A DNA stretch of 36,328 nucleotides from an uncultured Spirochaetaceae bacterium (GCA_947630635.1 CANRIJ010000002.1:1-36328); one strand, 5' to 3'. Positions 1-10,019 are shown, counted from the first letter of the stretch. Notes: generated from the letters alone by a model not told the origin. Made by a program: numbers and translations.

Positions 1-15
1 CCCTTTATAAAGAGG

Positions 16-912
16 TCATAGGATGCCATATTCTGCATAGCTCCTATATACCGCATTTTCAACCAATCTCGTCAGATCGATATAATTTCCCCTCTTAGTT
101 GAGAAAATCAAGGCTCCCTTCAAATCCTCTATATCATCCTTCCTAAGAGAAGGCATGAGATATCCATTTCGAACGAGCTCGATTGAGAGAATCAGCGTTG
201 AGAAGAGAAAGTCGCTCTTCTTCAGTGGATTTATTCTCAGAAGCTCTCCAAATAGGAGAATGGCACCAGTTATGCCATTGAGAGAGCTCCATGAGAGCTC
301 GTATTGATACATCATAGACTCAATCTCATCTCCCACGCTGACATCCTCTTCGTCTCGTCTCTGATACTTAGGAGCTCTCTTATCATCAAAGACCGCCTCA
401 TCTTTCCAGATTCCCTGAAAGAGCCTCTCCCGAAGCTCCCTTAACCTCAAATCAGAGAGCTTTTCGCCTTTTTTGAAATAGGCGTTTAAGAGATATGCGT
501 AATTTGATATTAGTATATGGCTCTTTAGCGAGAGGCTATCATCAATATCGCCTCTTAAGACCTTTAGAATGCTCTCTTTTGAAATATTCTCTCCGTCGAG
601 TGAGAATGCACACTCCAAAAGCGAGGAAACGACACTGTCAAATGCCTCTTTGTCAGAGATGAAGGCCTCCTCAGAGAGCCTTTCTCTTAGTGCCTCGCAT
701 CTATTTATGTCGCTCTGCCCGACTCTAATGTCATAGCTTTTGAGTCTTCTGAGTCTCCTTCCATCCCTGGGGCGTGGAGCATCCTCTGGGATCATCCAAG
801 TCCAATTGGTCTTAATTGCCCCATCTATTCTTCCATCCGAGCAGAGAACTCTGATTCTCCTGCCTGAAATATTCCACCTGTCGGATGCTTCCTTAACGCT
901 TAGATACCTCAT
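16..912 (-). CDS. HTH (excisionase/MerR-like N-terminus) protein with a degenerate Fic-like domain
   Basis: N-term MRYLSVKEASDRWNISGRRIRVLCSDGRIDGAIKTNWTWMIPEDAPRPRDGR is typical of HTH-Fic proteins; C-term LLRINPLKKSDFLFSTLILSIELVRNGYL aligns in register with the Fic core (F/L)xRIHPFxDGNGRxxR but lacks the catalytic residues. Confidence 0.7.
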   Translation of the reverse strand: MRYLSVKEASDRWNISGRRIRVLCSDGRIDGAIKTNWTWMIPEDAPRPRDGRRLRRLKSYDIRVGQSDINRCEALRERLSEEAFISDKEAFDSVVSSLLECAFSLDGENISKESILKVLRGDIDDSLSLKSHILISNYAYLLNAYFKKGEKLSDLRLRELRERLFQGIWKDEAVFDDKRAPKYQRRDEEDVSVGDEIESMMYQYELSWSSLNGITGAILLFGELLRINPLKKSDFLFSTLILSIELVRNGYLMPSLRKDDIEDLKGALIFSTKRGNYIDLTRLVENAVYRSYAEYGIL

Positions 913-918
913 AGTGTG

Positions 919-947
919 ATTTTGATGTTTAAAGGGGCATACTTCAA
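919..947 (-). promoter_or_regulatory. Putative promoter TTGAAG-17-CAAAAT, 6 nt from ATG (912)
   Basis: -35 rc(942-947), -10 rc(919-924), 17-bp spacer; no SD before ATG. Confidence 0.4.
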
Positions 948-1035
948 TAAATCAAAAGCAAATAATTCGAAATTTTCCGATATAAACGCTTTTCGATATA
1001 TCTCAAAAGGGTGTTTTTATTCATAATAGCCCTTT

Positions 1036-2325
1036 GTGGCTACAGATAGATATGACGCAATTATAGTTGGTTCGGGTCCGGCGGGAATGGGAGCGGCATT
1101 CTCGCTCGTGGAGAATAAGAAAGACATATCGATTCTGATGATCGATAAGTCCCCTGTGTCTACAGGCGGCATGCGAAATGACTGCAAGATGAACTTCACC
1201 TTCCCGATAGGCTTTCCTGAGGAGTATTGGACTGAGGATGAGGCGAATAAGTACCTTGATATAGTCTCAGATAAGCTAAAGCCCAGGATTTTTCCAAAAG
1301 AGAATATCAAAACATACCAAGAGAGGGCAAAGAGGCTCGATTCATCGCTGTTGGAAATCAAACAAACTCATCTCGGAACCGACGGCGGACTCAGTCTCAT
1401 AAAGGAGCTCTTAAAAGAACTTGAGCGTAGGAATGTAACGCTCTCTCTTGGAGAAGAAGCTCTGTCAATTGATGGAAATAACAGGATTCTCCACACAAAT
1501 AAGAGGGATATCCTTTTCAAGAGCATACTCATTGCACCAGGAAGACAGGGCTTCTCATTCCTGCAGGATCTGATGCACGAGCTTGATATTCCCTACATGG
1601 ACAATATAGTGGATATCGGAATCAGAGTTGAGACAAGACTTGAGCACTATCCAATTGTCAAAGACTACTACGACCCCAAGTTCTATTTTCCAGAGAAGGT
1701 CAGAACATTCTGCACCAATAGCGGAAACGCACATGTGGTAAAGGAAAAGTACCAAACCAAGCGCGGTGATATCTGGTACTCGGTTAATGGACACGCATAC
1801 AGCAAAGATGAGAAAAAGGACAATGGCTTAGTGAACTTCGCAATGCTTAAGACCGTCAAATTCACAGAGCCCCTTGCAAGCGGCCAGGATTTTGCAGAGC
1901 ACCTCGGAGTAATGGCTGCGATGATGGGAGGGGGAAAGCCCCTTATGCAGAGAGTCGGAGACTTCAGGATGGGAAGAAGAAGCAAGCTATCTACATTCAA
2001 TGACGATCTATACGATTTTGAGCCATCATTAAGAGACTGCTGCCCATCAGATATATCGCTTGCGATGCCATCTAAGATTCTGAGATACATATGGGCTGCA
2101 ATGAAGAAACTGGACACAATAGTGCCAGGAATTCTCCATCCATCAACCATCATGTATTACCCAGAGATCAAACTCTATGCGAATAAACCGCAGTACCTAG
2201 ATAACCATTTCCAGGTGAAGGAAGGCATCTTCTTCGCAGGCGATGGCGCTGGAACATCAAGAGGTATTACAGGAGCTTGGGCATCTGGAATAAGAGCCTC
2301 TGAAGGCATGGACGAGTATGTTTAA
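1036..2325 (+). CDS. FAD-dependent NAD(FAD)-utilizing dehydrogenase / oxidoreductase
   Basis: GTG start; N-term YDAIIVGSGPAGMGAAFSL dinucleotide-binding motif; C-term FAGDGAGTSRGITGAWASGIRASEGM; in-frame TAG at 1027-1029 fixes the start. Confidence 0.85.
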   Translation: MATDRYDAIIVGSGPAGMGAAFSLVENKKDISILMIDKSPVSTGGMRNDCKMNFTFPIGFPEEYWTEDEANKYLDIVSDKLKPRIFPKENIKTYQERAKRLDSSLLEIKQTHLGTDGGLSLIKELLKELERRNVTLSLGEEALSIDGNNRILHTNKRDILFKSILIAPGRQGFSFLQDLMHELDIPYMDNIVDIGIRVETRLEHYPIVKDYYDPKFYFPEKVRTFCTNSGNAHVVKEKYQTKRGDIWYSVNGHAYSKDEKKDNGLVNFAMLKTVKFTEPLASGQDFAEHLGVMAAMMGGGKPLMQRVGDFRMGRRSKLSTFNDDLYDFEPSLRDCCPSDISLAMPSKILRYIWAAMKKLDTIVPGILHPSTIMYYPEIKLYANKPQYLDNHFQVKEGIFFAGDGAGTSRGITGAWASGIRASEGMDEYV

Positions 2326-2409
2326 TTTCTATGAAATAAACTTTAGTCTAAGAAACATAGGAAATTAAGTCTTATTAATGATGCAGAGCCAAAGTGAGGT
2401 CAAATAAAG

Positions 2410-3432
2410 ATGGCATCCAATGATTTGATATCAGTCATCATTCCAACGTATAACCCCAAAGAAGAAGAGCTTGAAATGGCCTTAAAAAGCGTTGTCTCTC
2501 AAGAAAAAGACGTAAATATTGAAGTGTTGATCATTGATGAGGGCTCTGATGGGGAGCATGCAAAGACTATTGAGGACGTCTGCTCGAAATACCAATGTGC
2601 CAGGATCATCAAGAAACTCCATAGCGGAGTTTCCCAATCTCGAAACTTGGGGATGAAAGAAGCAAAAGTATCCTATCTAATCTTCATGGATGCAGACGAT
2701 ACAATTGATGAAGGCTCCTACAAGAAAATACTAAACGAATTCAATAAAGACAGAAAGCTTGACGTTGTTGAATTCGGATTCAAAAAATCAGAGGATTCCA
2801 AAATTTAACCCTACTACAAGACCAAAGAACCTATAGTTTTATCTGATTCTGATATACTTGGCTCAAAATATGTAACTGGCAACGTTTGTTTCAAGATGTT
2901 CAAGATAAGTCCTGAAAAGCCGCTGCCCAGATTCAAAGAAGACAGATGGCTCCTAGAAGATGGGATATGGAAACTCGAAACGCTTAAGATTCCTAGAAAA
3001 ACATTGGTTATGCCTGAAATCTTTTATACCTATTACATTCGAAGCAGCAGCACATGCTACAATCCAAATACAGTCTTAGAGAAAGAAAAAGAAAACTATA
3101 GTGCATTCCCAATAGCAATAGATATAGCAAAGCAAATAGGAAAAGAGACCACAAGCAATATTGTTGAAAGGTATCTATCATTTATTTCGAGAAGCTATTG
3201 TTTTTGGAAATTTGATTACAAAGGCGACAAGAAGATCAAAAAAGAGCATCTTAAAGCCAATAAAAACATGGCGAAACGCATTATATCCATCATCCCTAAA
3301 AAGGAAATTAAAGATACCTATCTGAAAAATAATCTCTATCCTCTTTTCATGCTTTTGAACCCTTTTACAAAGAGGGCAAAACTTAGCAAAGTCATGGACG
3401 TATCCGATTCTCTCTACCAAGAAATCGACTAA
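2410..3432 (+). pseudogene. GT2-family glycosyltransferase interrupted by one in-frame TAA (2806-2808)
   Basis: ORFs 2410-2808 and 2896-3432 share a frame; codons between them read PYYKTKEPIVLSDSDILGSKYVTGNVCFK with no further stop; full length aligns with intact paralogue at 19233-20267. Confidence 0.75.
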
Positions 3433-3477
3433 TAATAAGAAATTAATGTTGTTTTGCTGATTTTATAAAGAAGGATT

Positions 3478-5295
3478 CTATCTCAATTCATCCTTCAAAG
3501 CCTCAAGGAGAATGTCATTGTCTTCCTTTTGTCTGATTGCCAAACGAATGAACTCTTTCCTCTCTTTATTGACTTTCGGAGTCAGATCTTTAATGAGAAT
3601 GTCGTGTTTAACTAACAATCGCTTTGTTAACTCACATGCAGTAATGCCATTTTTTATCTCAACCATAAAATAATTTGCCTCTGACGGTATTACCCTCAAA
3701 GCCTTATTATCCCCAAGCATGCTAGCAAAACGCCTCCTTTCCGCTCGGAATCTTACAAGCGACTTCCTATAGTCTTTCTCATACTTCTCAAAGATCTGCA
3801 TAAAGAACTCTGCAAATGAATTGATGTTCCATATGGAAACATCCTTCTTCAATTTCATAATCATATCCTTGTTTCCCGAGGCCAAAACACCCAAGCGAAG
3901 ACCGGGTACTCCATAGGATTTGGAAATGCTCTTCATTACATACAAAAAGCTTGTGCCATCCAAAAGACCTTGATTGATAAGCGTATTGTTTTCTTCCTCT
4001 GCAAAGTCGGAAAATGATTCGTCGACAATTAGATTTATGCTTTTTCCTTCTGCCCACTCTATCAAGCTCAGTAGATCTTTCTTTGGAATATAATTCCCAG
4101 TAGGATTATCAGGATTAATCAAAACAAGACTTTTGATTTCCTTGTCGCCAAAGAAATCAATGAGATCCTGAGCACTATAGGAAAAATCATCATTGTCAGG
4201 AAAATAGGAGATAATCTCAGATTTATCATACCTGTTGGAATACTCTTCGAAGGTTGGCTTCACGATTCCTATCTTTCCATCAAGCCTCTCCATCAAGGCC
4301 TTGATTAACTCTGCCGCACCATTTCCAACAACAATATTCTCCTCATGTACCTCAAAATTCTTAGATGCCAGTAGTGAATTCACCTTCATGCCAGATGGAT
4401 ACTCAGTAAGAAGCTTAGAAAAGCCTGCCTTCATCTCGTCTATGAGTTTTTTCGGAGGGAAATATGGATTCACGAGATAGCAGAAATCAATAAGATTCGG
4501 ATAGCGCCAATACCCACCATATCGACTTTGAAGAAGCTTAACCTTCTTTTCCTTATTTGAGGAAAATAGAGTTTCGGCTATGTCTAGATCTTGAGCATCA
4601 TCAATCTCATACCATTTCTGGCCATCAAGTCGTTTTGCCTTAATTTTAGGCTCATTGAGCATAGTGATGACCTTCAATACCTGCTCGTAATACTCATTGT
4701 TCCCAAGTGCCTTTGAATACGCCTCTAAGAAAGGAACATAGTAGGTATTCGAGAAATCCTTTGAGAATTTATATATATTCACAGTTTTGAAATACTTATC
4801 TATCTCATAAAAATGGAATGACCCACCACCATCAATAAAAGCCTCAATATCATCACCTTCAGTTAGTTTTACGCAAGTGCCATCCATCCAGCTTTGATAT
4901 TTATCAACCAAGACAAGCGTTTCAGTCGGATCATCTAGCAATGAAGTTATTAGAGAATCCTCAAAAATCAAATCCGATTCAAAGAGAAGAGTATCATCTT
5001 CGCATAGATAATCCTTTGCCAAAAACAGCGAATAGATATTATTGGTTTTGTCATATATAGGGTTATTGATAAACACAATGGGAGTCTTGATATCAAGTGT
5101 TTCGATATAATCAATCAGCTTCTGTCCTTCATATCCCACAACAACAACTATTCGCGATAGATGCTGTTCTTCTATCTGATGAAGCATTCTATCAATAAGA
5201 GTTACGCCATCAACCTTGACCATGCACTTGGTATTATGCTCTGTCAATTCCTTAAGCCTTCGCCCCATGCCTGCTGCCAGAATAATTGCCTGCAT
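3478..5295 (-). CDS. Bifunctional LicC/PntC-like nucleotidyltransferase fused to class I/II PLP-dependent aminotransferase
   Basis: N-term MQAIILAAGMGRRLKELTEHNTKCMVKVDG and KTNNIYSLFLAKDYL (LicC-like); C-term NPDNPTGNY, VDESFSDF, SISKSYGVPGLRLG (fold-type I PLP). Start placed at 5295 because of SD GGAGAG, not the ORF-track 5319. Confidence 0.8.
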   Translation of the reverse strand: MQAIILAAGMGRRLKELTEHNTKCMVKVDGVTLIDRMLHQIEEQHLSRIVVVVGYEGQKLIDYIETLDIKTPIVFINNPIYDKTNNIYSLFLAKDYLCEDDTLLFESDLIFEDSLITSLLDDPTETLVLVDKYQSWMDGTCVKLTEGDDIEAFIDGGGSFHFYEIDKYFKTVNIYKFSKDFSNTYYVPFLEAYSKALGNNEYYEQVLKVITMLNEPKIKAKRLDGQKWYEIDDAQDLDIAETLFSSNKEKKVKLLQSRYGGYWRYPNLIDFCYLVNPYFPPKKLIDEMKAGFSKLLTEYPSGMKVNSLLASKNFEVHEENIVVGNGAAELIKALMERLDGKIGIVKPTFEEYSNRYDKSEIISYFPDNDDFSYSAQDLIDFFGDKEIKSLVLINPDNPTGNYIPKKDLLSLIEWAEGKSINLIVDESFSDFAEEENNTLINQGLLDGTSFLYVMKSISKSYGVPGLRLGVLASGNKDMIMKLKKDVSIWNINSFAEFFMQIFEKYEKDYRKSLVRFRAERRRFASMLGDNKALRVIPSEANYFMVEIKNGITACELTKRLLVKHDILIKDLTPKVNKERKEFIRLAIRQKEDNDILLEALKDELR

Positions 5296-5382
5296 ACTAT
5301 CTCTCCTGCCAACTAACAATAACTAATCATGCTACACAAAATCTATCTTACTAACTTTTCAGATTGCTTAATTGAAAATTAT

Positions 5383-6168
5383 CTACAGCCTAAAATCAAA
5401 ATTCCTATTTATAAAAGAAATCGCCAGTTCCATCCAAGGCTGCACTGCCTCTTCCTCATTTCCAGTCTCTCTCCTTCCAAGGCAAAGACCATGTGATCCC
5501 CTATCAAATATATGAAGCTCAAATGGAATTCCTCCCTTTGTAAGCTCAGAGGCAAGCGCCAATGAATTCTGGACAGAGACTGATCTATCTGTGCATGTAT
5601 GCCAAATGAATGTCGGCGGAAAAGAGGTATCTATATTCTTCAAGACATCATAATACTTAATAAGACGCCTGCTACCACCGGTAAGGTTCTCAACAGACTT
5701 TTCATGGGCATCGCTTCCAGAGACAAGGATCACAGGGTAGCAGAGAAGCATCAAATCGGGCCTTATATATCCAAATTCCTCTGGATGAGATGCATAGGAG
5801 GCAGCTAGGTGCCCTCCTGCAGAGAATCCCATGAGCGCTATTTTTCTATCATCTATATCCAAGCTCTCACTATCGCTCTTAATTAGAGCCATTGCCTCTT
5901 TAAGCTCTTCACTGGGAGAGCTTATGTCTATCTTTTCTCTGGTAACCGAATAAAGAAGAACAAAGACCTGGTAGCCAGATGCAAAGAGAGGAAATACAAC
6001 AGGATCCTGCTCTCTAGGAGAAAGGTGGCTATAGCCGCCTCCTGGCAATACAATAATGCATGGCCTCTTTCTATAGCCTTTCTCATTGGAATATGGCGAA
6101 AGATCCTCATGAATGTATCCTTTTAGCTCCGCTTCGCCTTTGCCGACTTTATAAGACACGCATCTCAT
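5383..6168 (-). CDS. Alpha/beta hydrolase (acetyl-esterase/BD-FAE-like)
   Basis: IIVLPGGGYSHLSPRE oxyanion motif, GFSAGGHLA nucleophile elbow, GSHGLCLG catalytic His region. Confidence 0.8.
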   Translation of the reverse strand: MRCVSYKVGKGEAELKGYIHEDLSPYSNEKGYRKRPCIIVLPGGGYSHLSPREQDPVVFPLFASGYQVFVLLYSVTREKIDISSPSEELKEAMALIKSDSESLDIDDRKIALMGFSAGGHLAASYASHPEEFGYIRPDLMLLCYPVILVSGSDAHEKSVENLTGGSRRLIKYYDVLKNIDTSFPPTFIWHTCTDRSVSVQNSLALASELTKGGIPFELHIFDRGSHGLCLGRRETGNEEEAVQPWMELAISFINRNFDFRL

Positions 6169-6175
6169 AGCGATG

Positions 6176-6181
6176 ATTATA
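6176..6181 (-). promoter_or_regulatory. Putative -10 TATAAT, 7 nt from ATG (6168)
   Basis: rc of attata; -35 poorly matched; no SD. Confidence 0.35.
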
Positions 6182-6262
6182 TTTGAAAAAGATGTTTATT
6201 TGCATCCGATAGCCCATTTGAGTTTGTTTTAAAGACAATTATCAAATACACTCTAATCACTC

Positions 6263-8164
6263 ATGAAAAGAAGGCTTTTATCGATACTAATCGTCTTATT
6301 TGCATCTTGCTCGCTATTTTCTGCGAATCTGCAGAAAACATATAACATGACCGATGAAATATGGATAAAGGCGAATAGACTTAGCAGAACAGCCGGCAGA
6401 CTGGGACCAGAGCCAGTTTCACCTACGACTGGAGCTGCAATACTCCAAGCACTTGAGAGGCTGGATTACGGCTCTCTTACACAAAAAGAAAAGAACATCT
6501 ATGACGAAATTAAAGAAGAACTGACAGCAGACCCAAACCTTCATTTCAATTCTAAATACATAGACTTAAACTTAGAGGTATATCTAAATCCGGAGTTCTA
6601 TTACTTCAATAACACAAAAGACACCTATTATTATGAGTTTTTCAAAAACTATAATAAGCAGCCATCTTTTGCATCAATTAAGGGCGAAGCCTCTTTTGGA
6701 GACATGCTTTACATGTATCTAGGGTACACTCTCAAAGATGCGCCTTTTTACTTTGGCTATAACGATAATGGCGATGTTACAAGAGGAGAGCTATTCTATA
6801 GATTCACTAATTTTGCATTCATACTGCATCCAGATCCTTCCGGGAAATGGTATTTCATCAATAAATGGGAAAATGGAAGAGGCTATCTATTCATAAACAA
6901 CTATAGGCCAATACTCTTCGGAACCTCAATTGGCAATGAATATATGAACCTTTTTCTAGGACAGGCTCCGCATTCGTTGGGATCTGGAAAGATAGGAAAT
7001 ATGACGATTTCAGACTCCTTTCAATTCCAACACGTTGCCCTCTTCTCTGTTTTCACTGGAATCGTATCCTATAACCTGTCTATCACCTCATTTGATAATT
7101 TCGAAAAAATGCTCCCATATAATGGAAGCCTAGGAACCTCTTCCACATCAAATAACAGTCTCACGCTCAATGGAGACCATCAAATAAGATCGATTAGCCG
7201 TTTTGCCTTCAATCTCTTCAATAGAGCAAGACTGACTATTGAAACCGGCGCGCTTATGGTAACAAACTCCTTTGATTGGAGAATATTCCTGCCTATAGCC
7301 ATTCCACACAATTGGGGCAATAACAAAGAAAACATGATCCTGACTCAGGCAGATGAGGCAAATAACATTCTCACAATAGCCCTTGATTATACCCCGATAA
7401 AAAATCTCAGCTTCAATTTGCAGCTCACGTCCGACCAGTTTATGGTCTATGGAGAATCAGGAGGAGGAAGACCAAATGCTCTTGGGCTTCTATTCAACAC
7501 TACTTATACATTTGACTTGAAAGACTGGGGCTATATGGATCTCTGGGGTGAATTCTACTATTCAACGCCATATCTCTATCTGAACACAAAATATACTGTT
7601 GATTGGGATAGAATTAACCTAGATTCTGAGGAAGGCACTCTATCTCAAAGCCAAGTCACTCAAATTGAAGCATATGCTGAAAAAGACGATTGGGCGTCAC
7701 TTGCTGAATACTTTCCTCAATATCTAATTAAGAATTACCGCTACGACTGGATTGTAGGATATGGATATGACAGAAATAGCGCCTCTGACTTTAATTATTC
7801 TGGATATCCTTACGGCCCCGATACCATCGCTGGAGCAATAGGCTTAGAATGGGATTCCTACAAAGAATGGAAAGCCGGATTGAACATAATCTACAAAGTA
7901 CATGGATCTAAGGGCTATCAATATGCAACCAATAGCAATCAAAACATGGACAACACAAATGGAGAGAACATGAATGCCACTACTCCAACCGGAATTCCTG
8001 AACATACTTTCCAATTTATCATTGAAAGTGAGTATAAGCTAAATAAGCATTTGGAATTCACAGCATCGCTCTCTAATTCAAGCATTTGGAACTACCACAA
8101 TGAGAAGGGAGCATTTAAGGATTACATTCAGACTGCCATTGGAATGAAGTGGACTATTTTCTAA
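6263..8164 (+). CDS. Outer-membrane beta-barrel-like protein (possibly Wzi/capsule-assembly-like)
   Basis: Signal peptide MKRRLLSILIVLFASCSLFSA; long body rich in alternating aromatic strands; C-terminal aromatic end MKWTIF. Confidence 0.5.
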   Translation: MKRRLLSILIVLFASCSLFSANLQKTYNMTDEIWIKANRLSRTAGRLGPEPVSPTTGAAILQALERLDYGSLTQKEKNIYDEIKEELTADPNLHFNSKYIDLNLEVYLNPEFYYFNNTKDTYYYEFFKNYNKQPSFASIKGEASFGDMLYMYLGYTLKDAPFYFGYNDNGDVTRGELFYRFTNFAFILHPDPSGKWYFINKWENGRGYLFINNYRPILFGTSIGNEYMNLFLGQAPHSLGSGKIGNMTISDSFQFQHVALFSVFTGIVSYNLSITSFDNFEKMLPYNGSLGTSSTSNNSLTLNGDHQIRSISRFAFNLFNRARLTIETGALMVTNSFDWRIFLPIAIPHNWGNNKENMILTQADEANNILTIALDYTPIKNLSFNLQLTSDQFMVYGESGGGRPNALGLLFNTTYTFDLKDWGYMDLWGEFYYSTPYLYLNTKYTVDWDRINLDSEEGTLSQSQVTQIEAYAEKDDWASLAEYFPQYLIKNYRYDWIVGYGYDRNSASDFNYSGYPYGPDTIAGAIGLEWDSYKEWKAGLNIIYKVHGSKGYQYATNSNQNMDNTNGENMNATTPTGIPEHTFQFIIESEYKLNKHLEFTASLSNSSIWNYHNEKGAFKDYIQTAIGMKWTIF

Positions 8165-8227
8165 ATTTTCCCATAAAAAGCAGAGACTGCATTATTCTTG
8201 GAAACCCTTTATACTAAACACTTGATT

Positions 8228-9187
8228 ATGAGTTACGGTTGGTTCGTCAAAAATTGGTTTAGAATCGGTTCTAGAATTTCATGGAAACTCAGCTTTAAGA
8301 CCCTAGGCGGACTCTTATACTTCAATCCAGCCTTTCAAAATGATCGCGTATATAGAATCATCGAATCCAAGCATGAGCTTGTTCTCTCATGGCTCAAAGA
8401 GAGATACCAATATCTTTTAGACAAATACAAAGAAACAAAAGACATTGAAGATCTTAAAGAAGCACCAAAAGAGAGAAAAATATGGATTATGTGGTGGCAA
8501 GGCGAGGAAAATGCACCTATCTTAATTAGAAAATGCATCGAATCCACCAGAAGAAACGCAAACGGCGCTGAAGTTATCGTTATAACTGAAAAAAATTACA
8601 TGGATTGGGTTGATATTCCAAATTACATTATTGAAAAGCACAAAAAAGGAATAATCTCCTTTGCGCAGCTCTCCGACATAATGCGTATTCACCTCATTGC
8701 AAAACATGGGGGACTTTGGCTTGATGCAACAATATGGACAAGTCAGCCAATACCAGACGATATCTTCAAAATGAGATTCTTCACTCCGCACACAAAGCTC
8801 AGAAAAACACCATTTGTGCAAAATGACAGAATGCACTGCTTTATTATGGCAGGTCTTCCTGGGTCCAAGATCATCGAATTTGAAAGAGAGTTCCAAGACA
8901 CTTATTGGAAGGAAAATGATGTAATAATCGACTATTATCTACTCGATTACTCATTAATGCTTGCGTACTACAACATACCAGAGATTAAAAATGAGATCGA
9001 TTCTCTGCCCTATACTAGCGAGACTCTTTACGGACTGGTGGAAGAAATGGATAGACCATATGATAAAGAACGAGTCAACCTGCTTTTGAAAGAGAACGTC
9101 TTCTCAAAGCTAAATCGCTACATCAAATACAAAGAGATATCTAAGAGCAAAGAGACAACATATAAAAAGCTGATTCTAGACAACTAG
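8228..9187 (+). CDS. Capsular polysaccharide synthesis-type glycosyltransferase (Caps_synth/Gly_transf_sug-like)
   Basis: KIWIMWWQGEENAPILIRKCIES, SFAQLSDIMRIHLIAKHGGLWLDATIW; ATG 8228 preferred to ORF-track TTG 8198; TATACT at 8210-8215. Confidence 0.75.
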   Translation: MSYGWFVKNWFRIGSRISWKLSFKTLGGLLYFNPAFQNDRVYRIIESKHELVLSWLKERYQYLLDKYKETKDIEDLKEAPKERKIWIMWWQGEENAPILIRKCIESTRRNANGAEVIVITEKNYMDWVDIPNYIIEKHKKGIISFAQLSDIMRIHLIAKHGGLWLDATIWTSQPIPDDIFKMRFFTPHTKLRKTPFVQNDRMHCFIMAGLPGSKIIEFEREFQDTYWKENDVIIDYYLLDYSLMLAYYNIPEIKNEIDSLPYTSETLYGLVEEMDRPYDKERVNLLLKENVFSKLNRYIKYKEISKSKETTYKKLILDN

Positions 9188-9188
9188 G

Positions 9189-10013
9189 CTATTTAATTAT
9201 CCTTACTATCTCATCAAGGTATTTTTTCTCTAAAGAGGCATCTTCTTCCAACACCTTATAGCCACCAGCCTCATTTACATATTTATTCTTAACCGGCACT
9301 TTATCTGTAGCCCTGATCTTAAACCACTCGTACTCAATATCCATATGTCCAATATCAAGTGCTCTTCTTCCGCTTTTATAAAGCCTGTATGAAAGGACTG
9401 TTGCTGTCGGCCCCAATGCTAGAAGATAGAGAGCGTTTTTATCCTCGCAAATTGCAGCATCATATATTTCATCAATTTTAGAATAGGCATTCTTAGCAGG
9501 TCCGAGTATTCTTCTTACGCTCTTTGCCTTTGACAGAAAATCATTGCCAACACCAAGCCTTGACTTCTCACCCTCAATCAGCACTATATCCTTACCTGAG
9601 AAGATATTCCTCATTCTTGAAAAGCATTCTGATGCATGCTCTTCATCAAGAAAACTCATCCATGGACGGGTAACTTCTGTATCCCCATAGGTTATACCAG
9701 TTGAGAAATATCGCCTCCAAAAGACGCCCATTAATCTCAGATTTGAAGTCCACCATTTCCTAGATGCTTCTTTCAATGAGTTCTTGTTATTGATAAAGAT
9801 TGGAATACAAGACAAAAAATCAGAATCGTTGCATTTGGCTACTTCAATGAGATCTCTTTTAAGCTTCAATGATACTTTTTGAAATCCAATAGGAACCAAA
9901 GCCATTAAAGACACTTCACCATCTCCAAACCTACCCATAGAGACATTATCATTTTCAAGTCTATCTAAAGTCTCACTGCTGGTAAGTATTCGCGGTGGCC
10001 AGTCTTTTTTCAT
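9189..10013 (-). CDS. GT-D fold glycosyltransferase (DUF1792/SP_1767-like)
   Basis: MGRFGDGEVSLM and LDIGHMDIEYEW motifs. Confidence 0.75.
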   Translation of the reverse strand: MKKDWPPRILTSSETLDRLENDNVSMGRFGDGEVSLMALVPIGFQKVSLKLKRDLIEVAKCNDSDFLSCIPIFINNKNSLKEASRKWWTSNLRLMGVFWRRYFSTGITYGDTEVTRPWMSFLDEEHASECFSRMRNIFSGKDIVLIEGEKSRLGVGNDFLSKAKSVRRILGPAKNAYSKIDEIYDAAICEDKNALYLLALGPTATVLSYRLYKSGRRALDIGHMDIEYEWFKIRATDKVPVKNKYVNEAGGYKVLEEDASLEKKYLDEIVRIIK

Positions 10014-10019
10014 ATGGAA

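Noticed and set aside
1683-2153. 156-aa minus-strand ORF inside the oxidoreductase
   Set aside because: Shadow ORF; the sense frame has clear FAD-enzyme motifs.
5356-5378. TTTTCA...TGAAAA inverted repeat upstream of the nucleotidyltransferase fusion
   Set aside because: Only 6 AT-rich pairs with an 11-nt loop; expected by chance at this composition.
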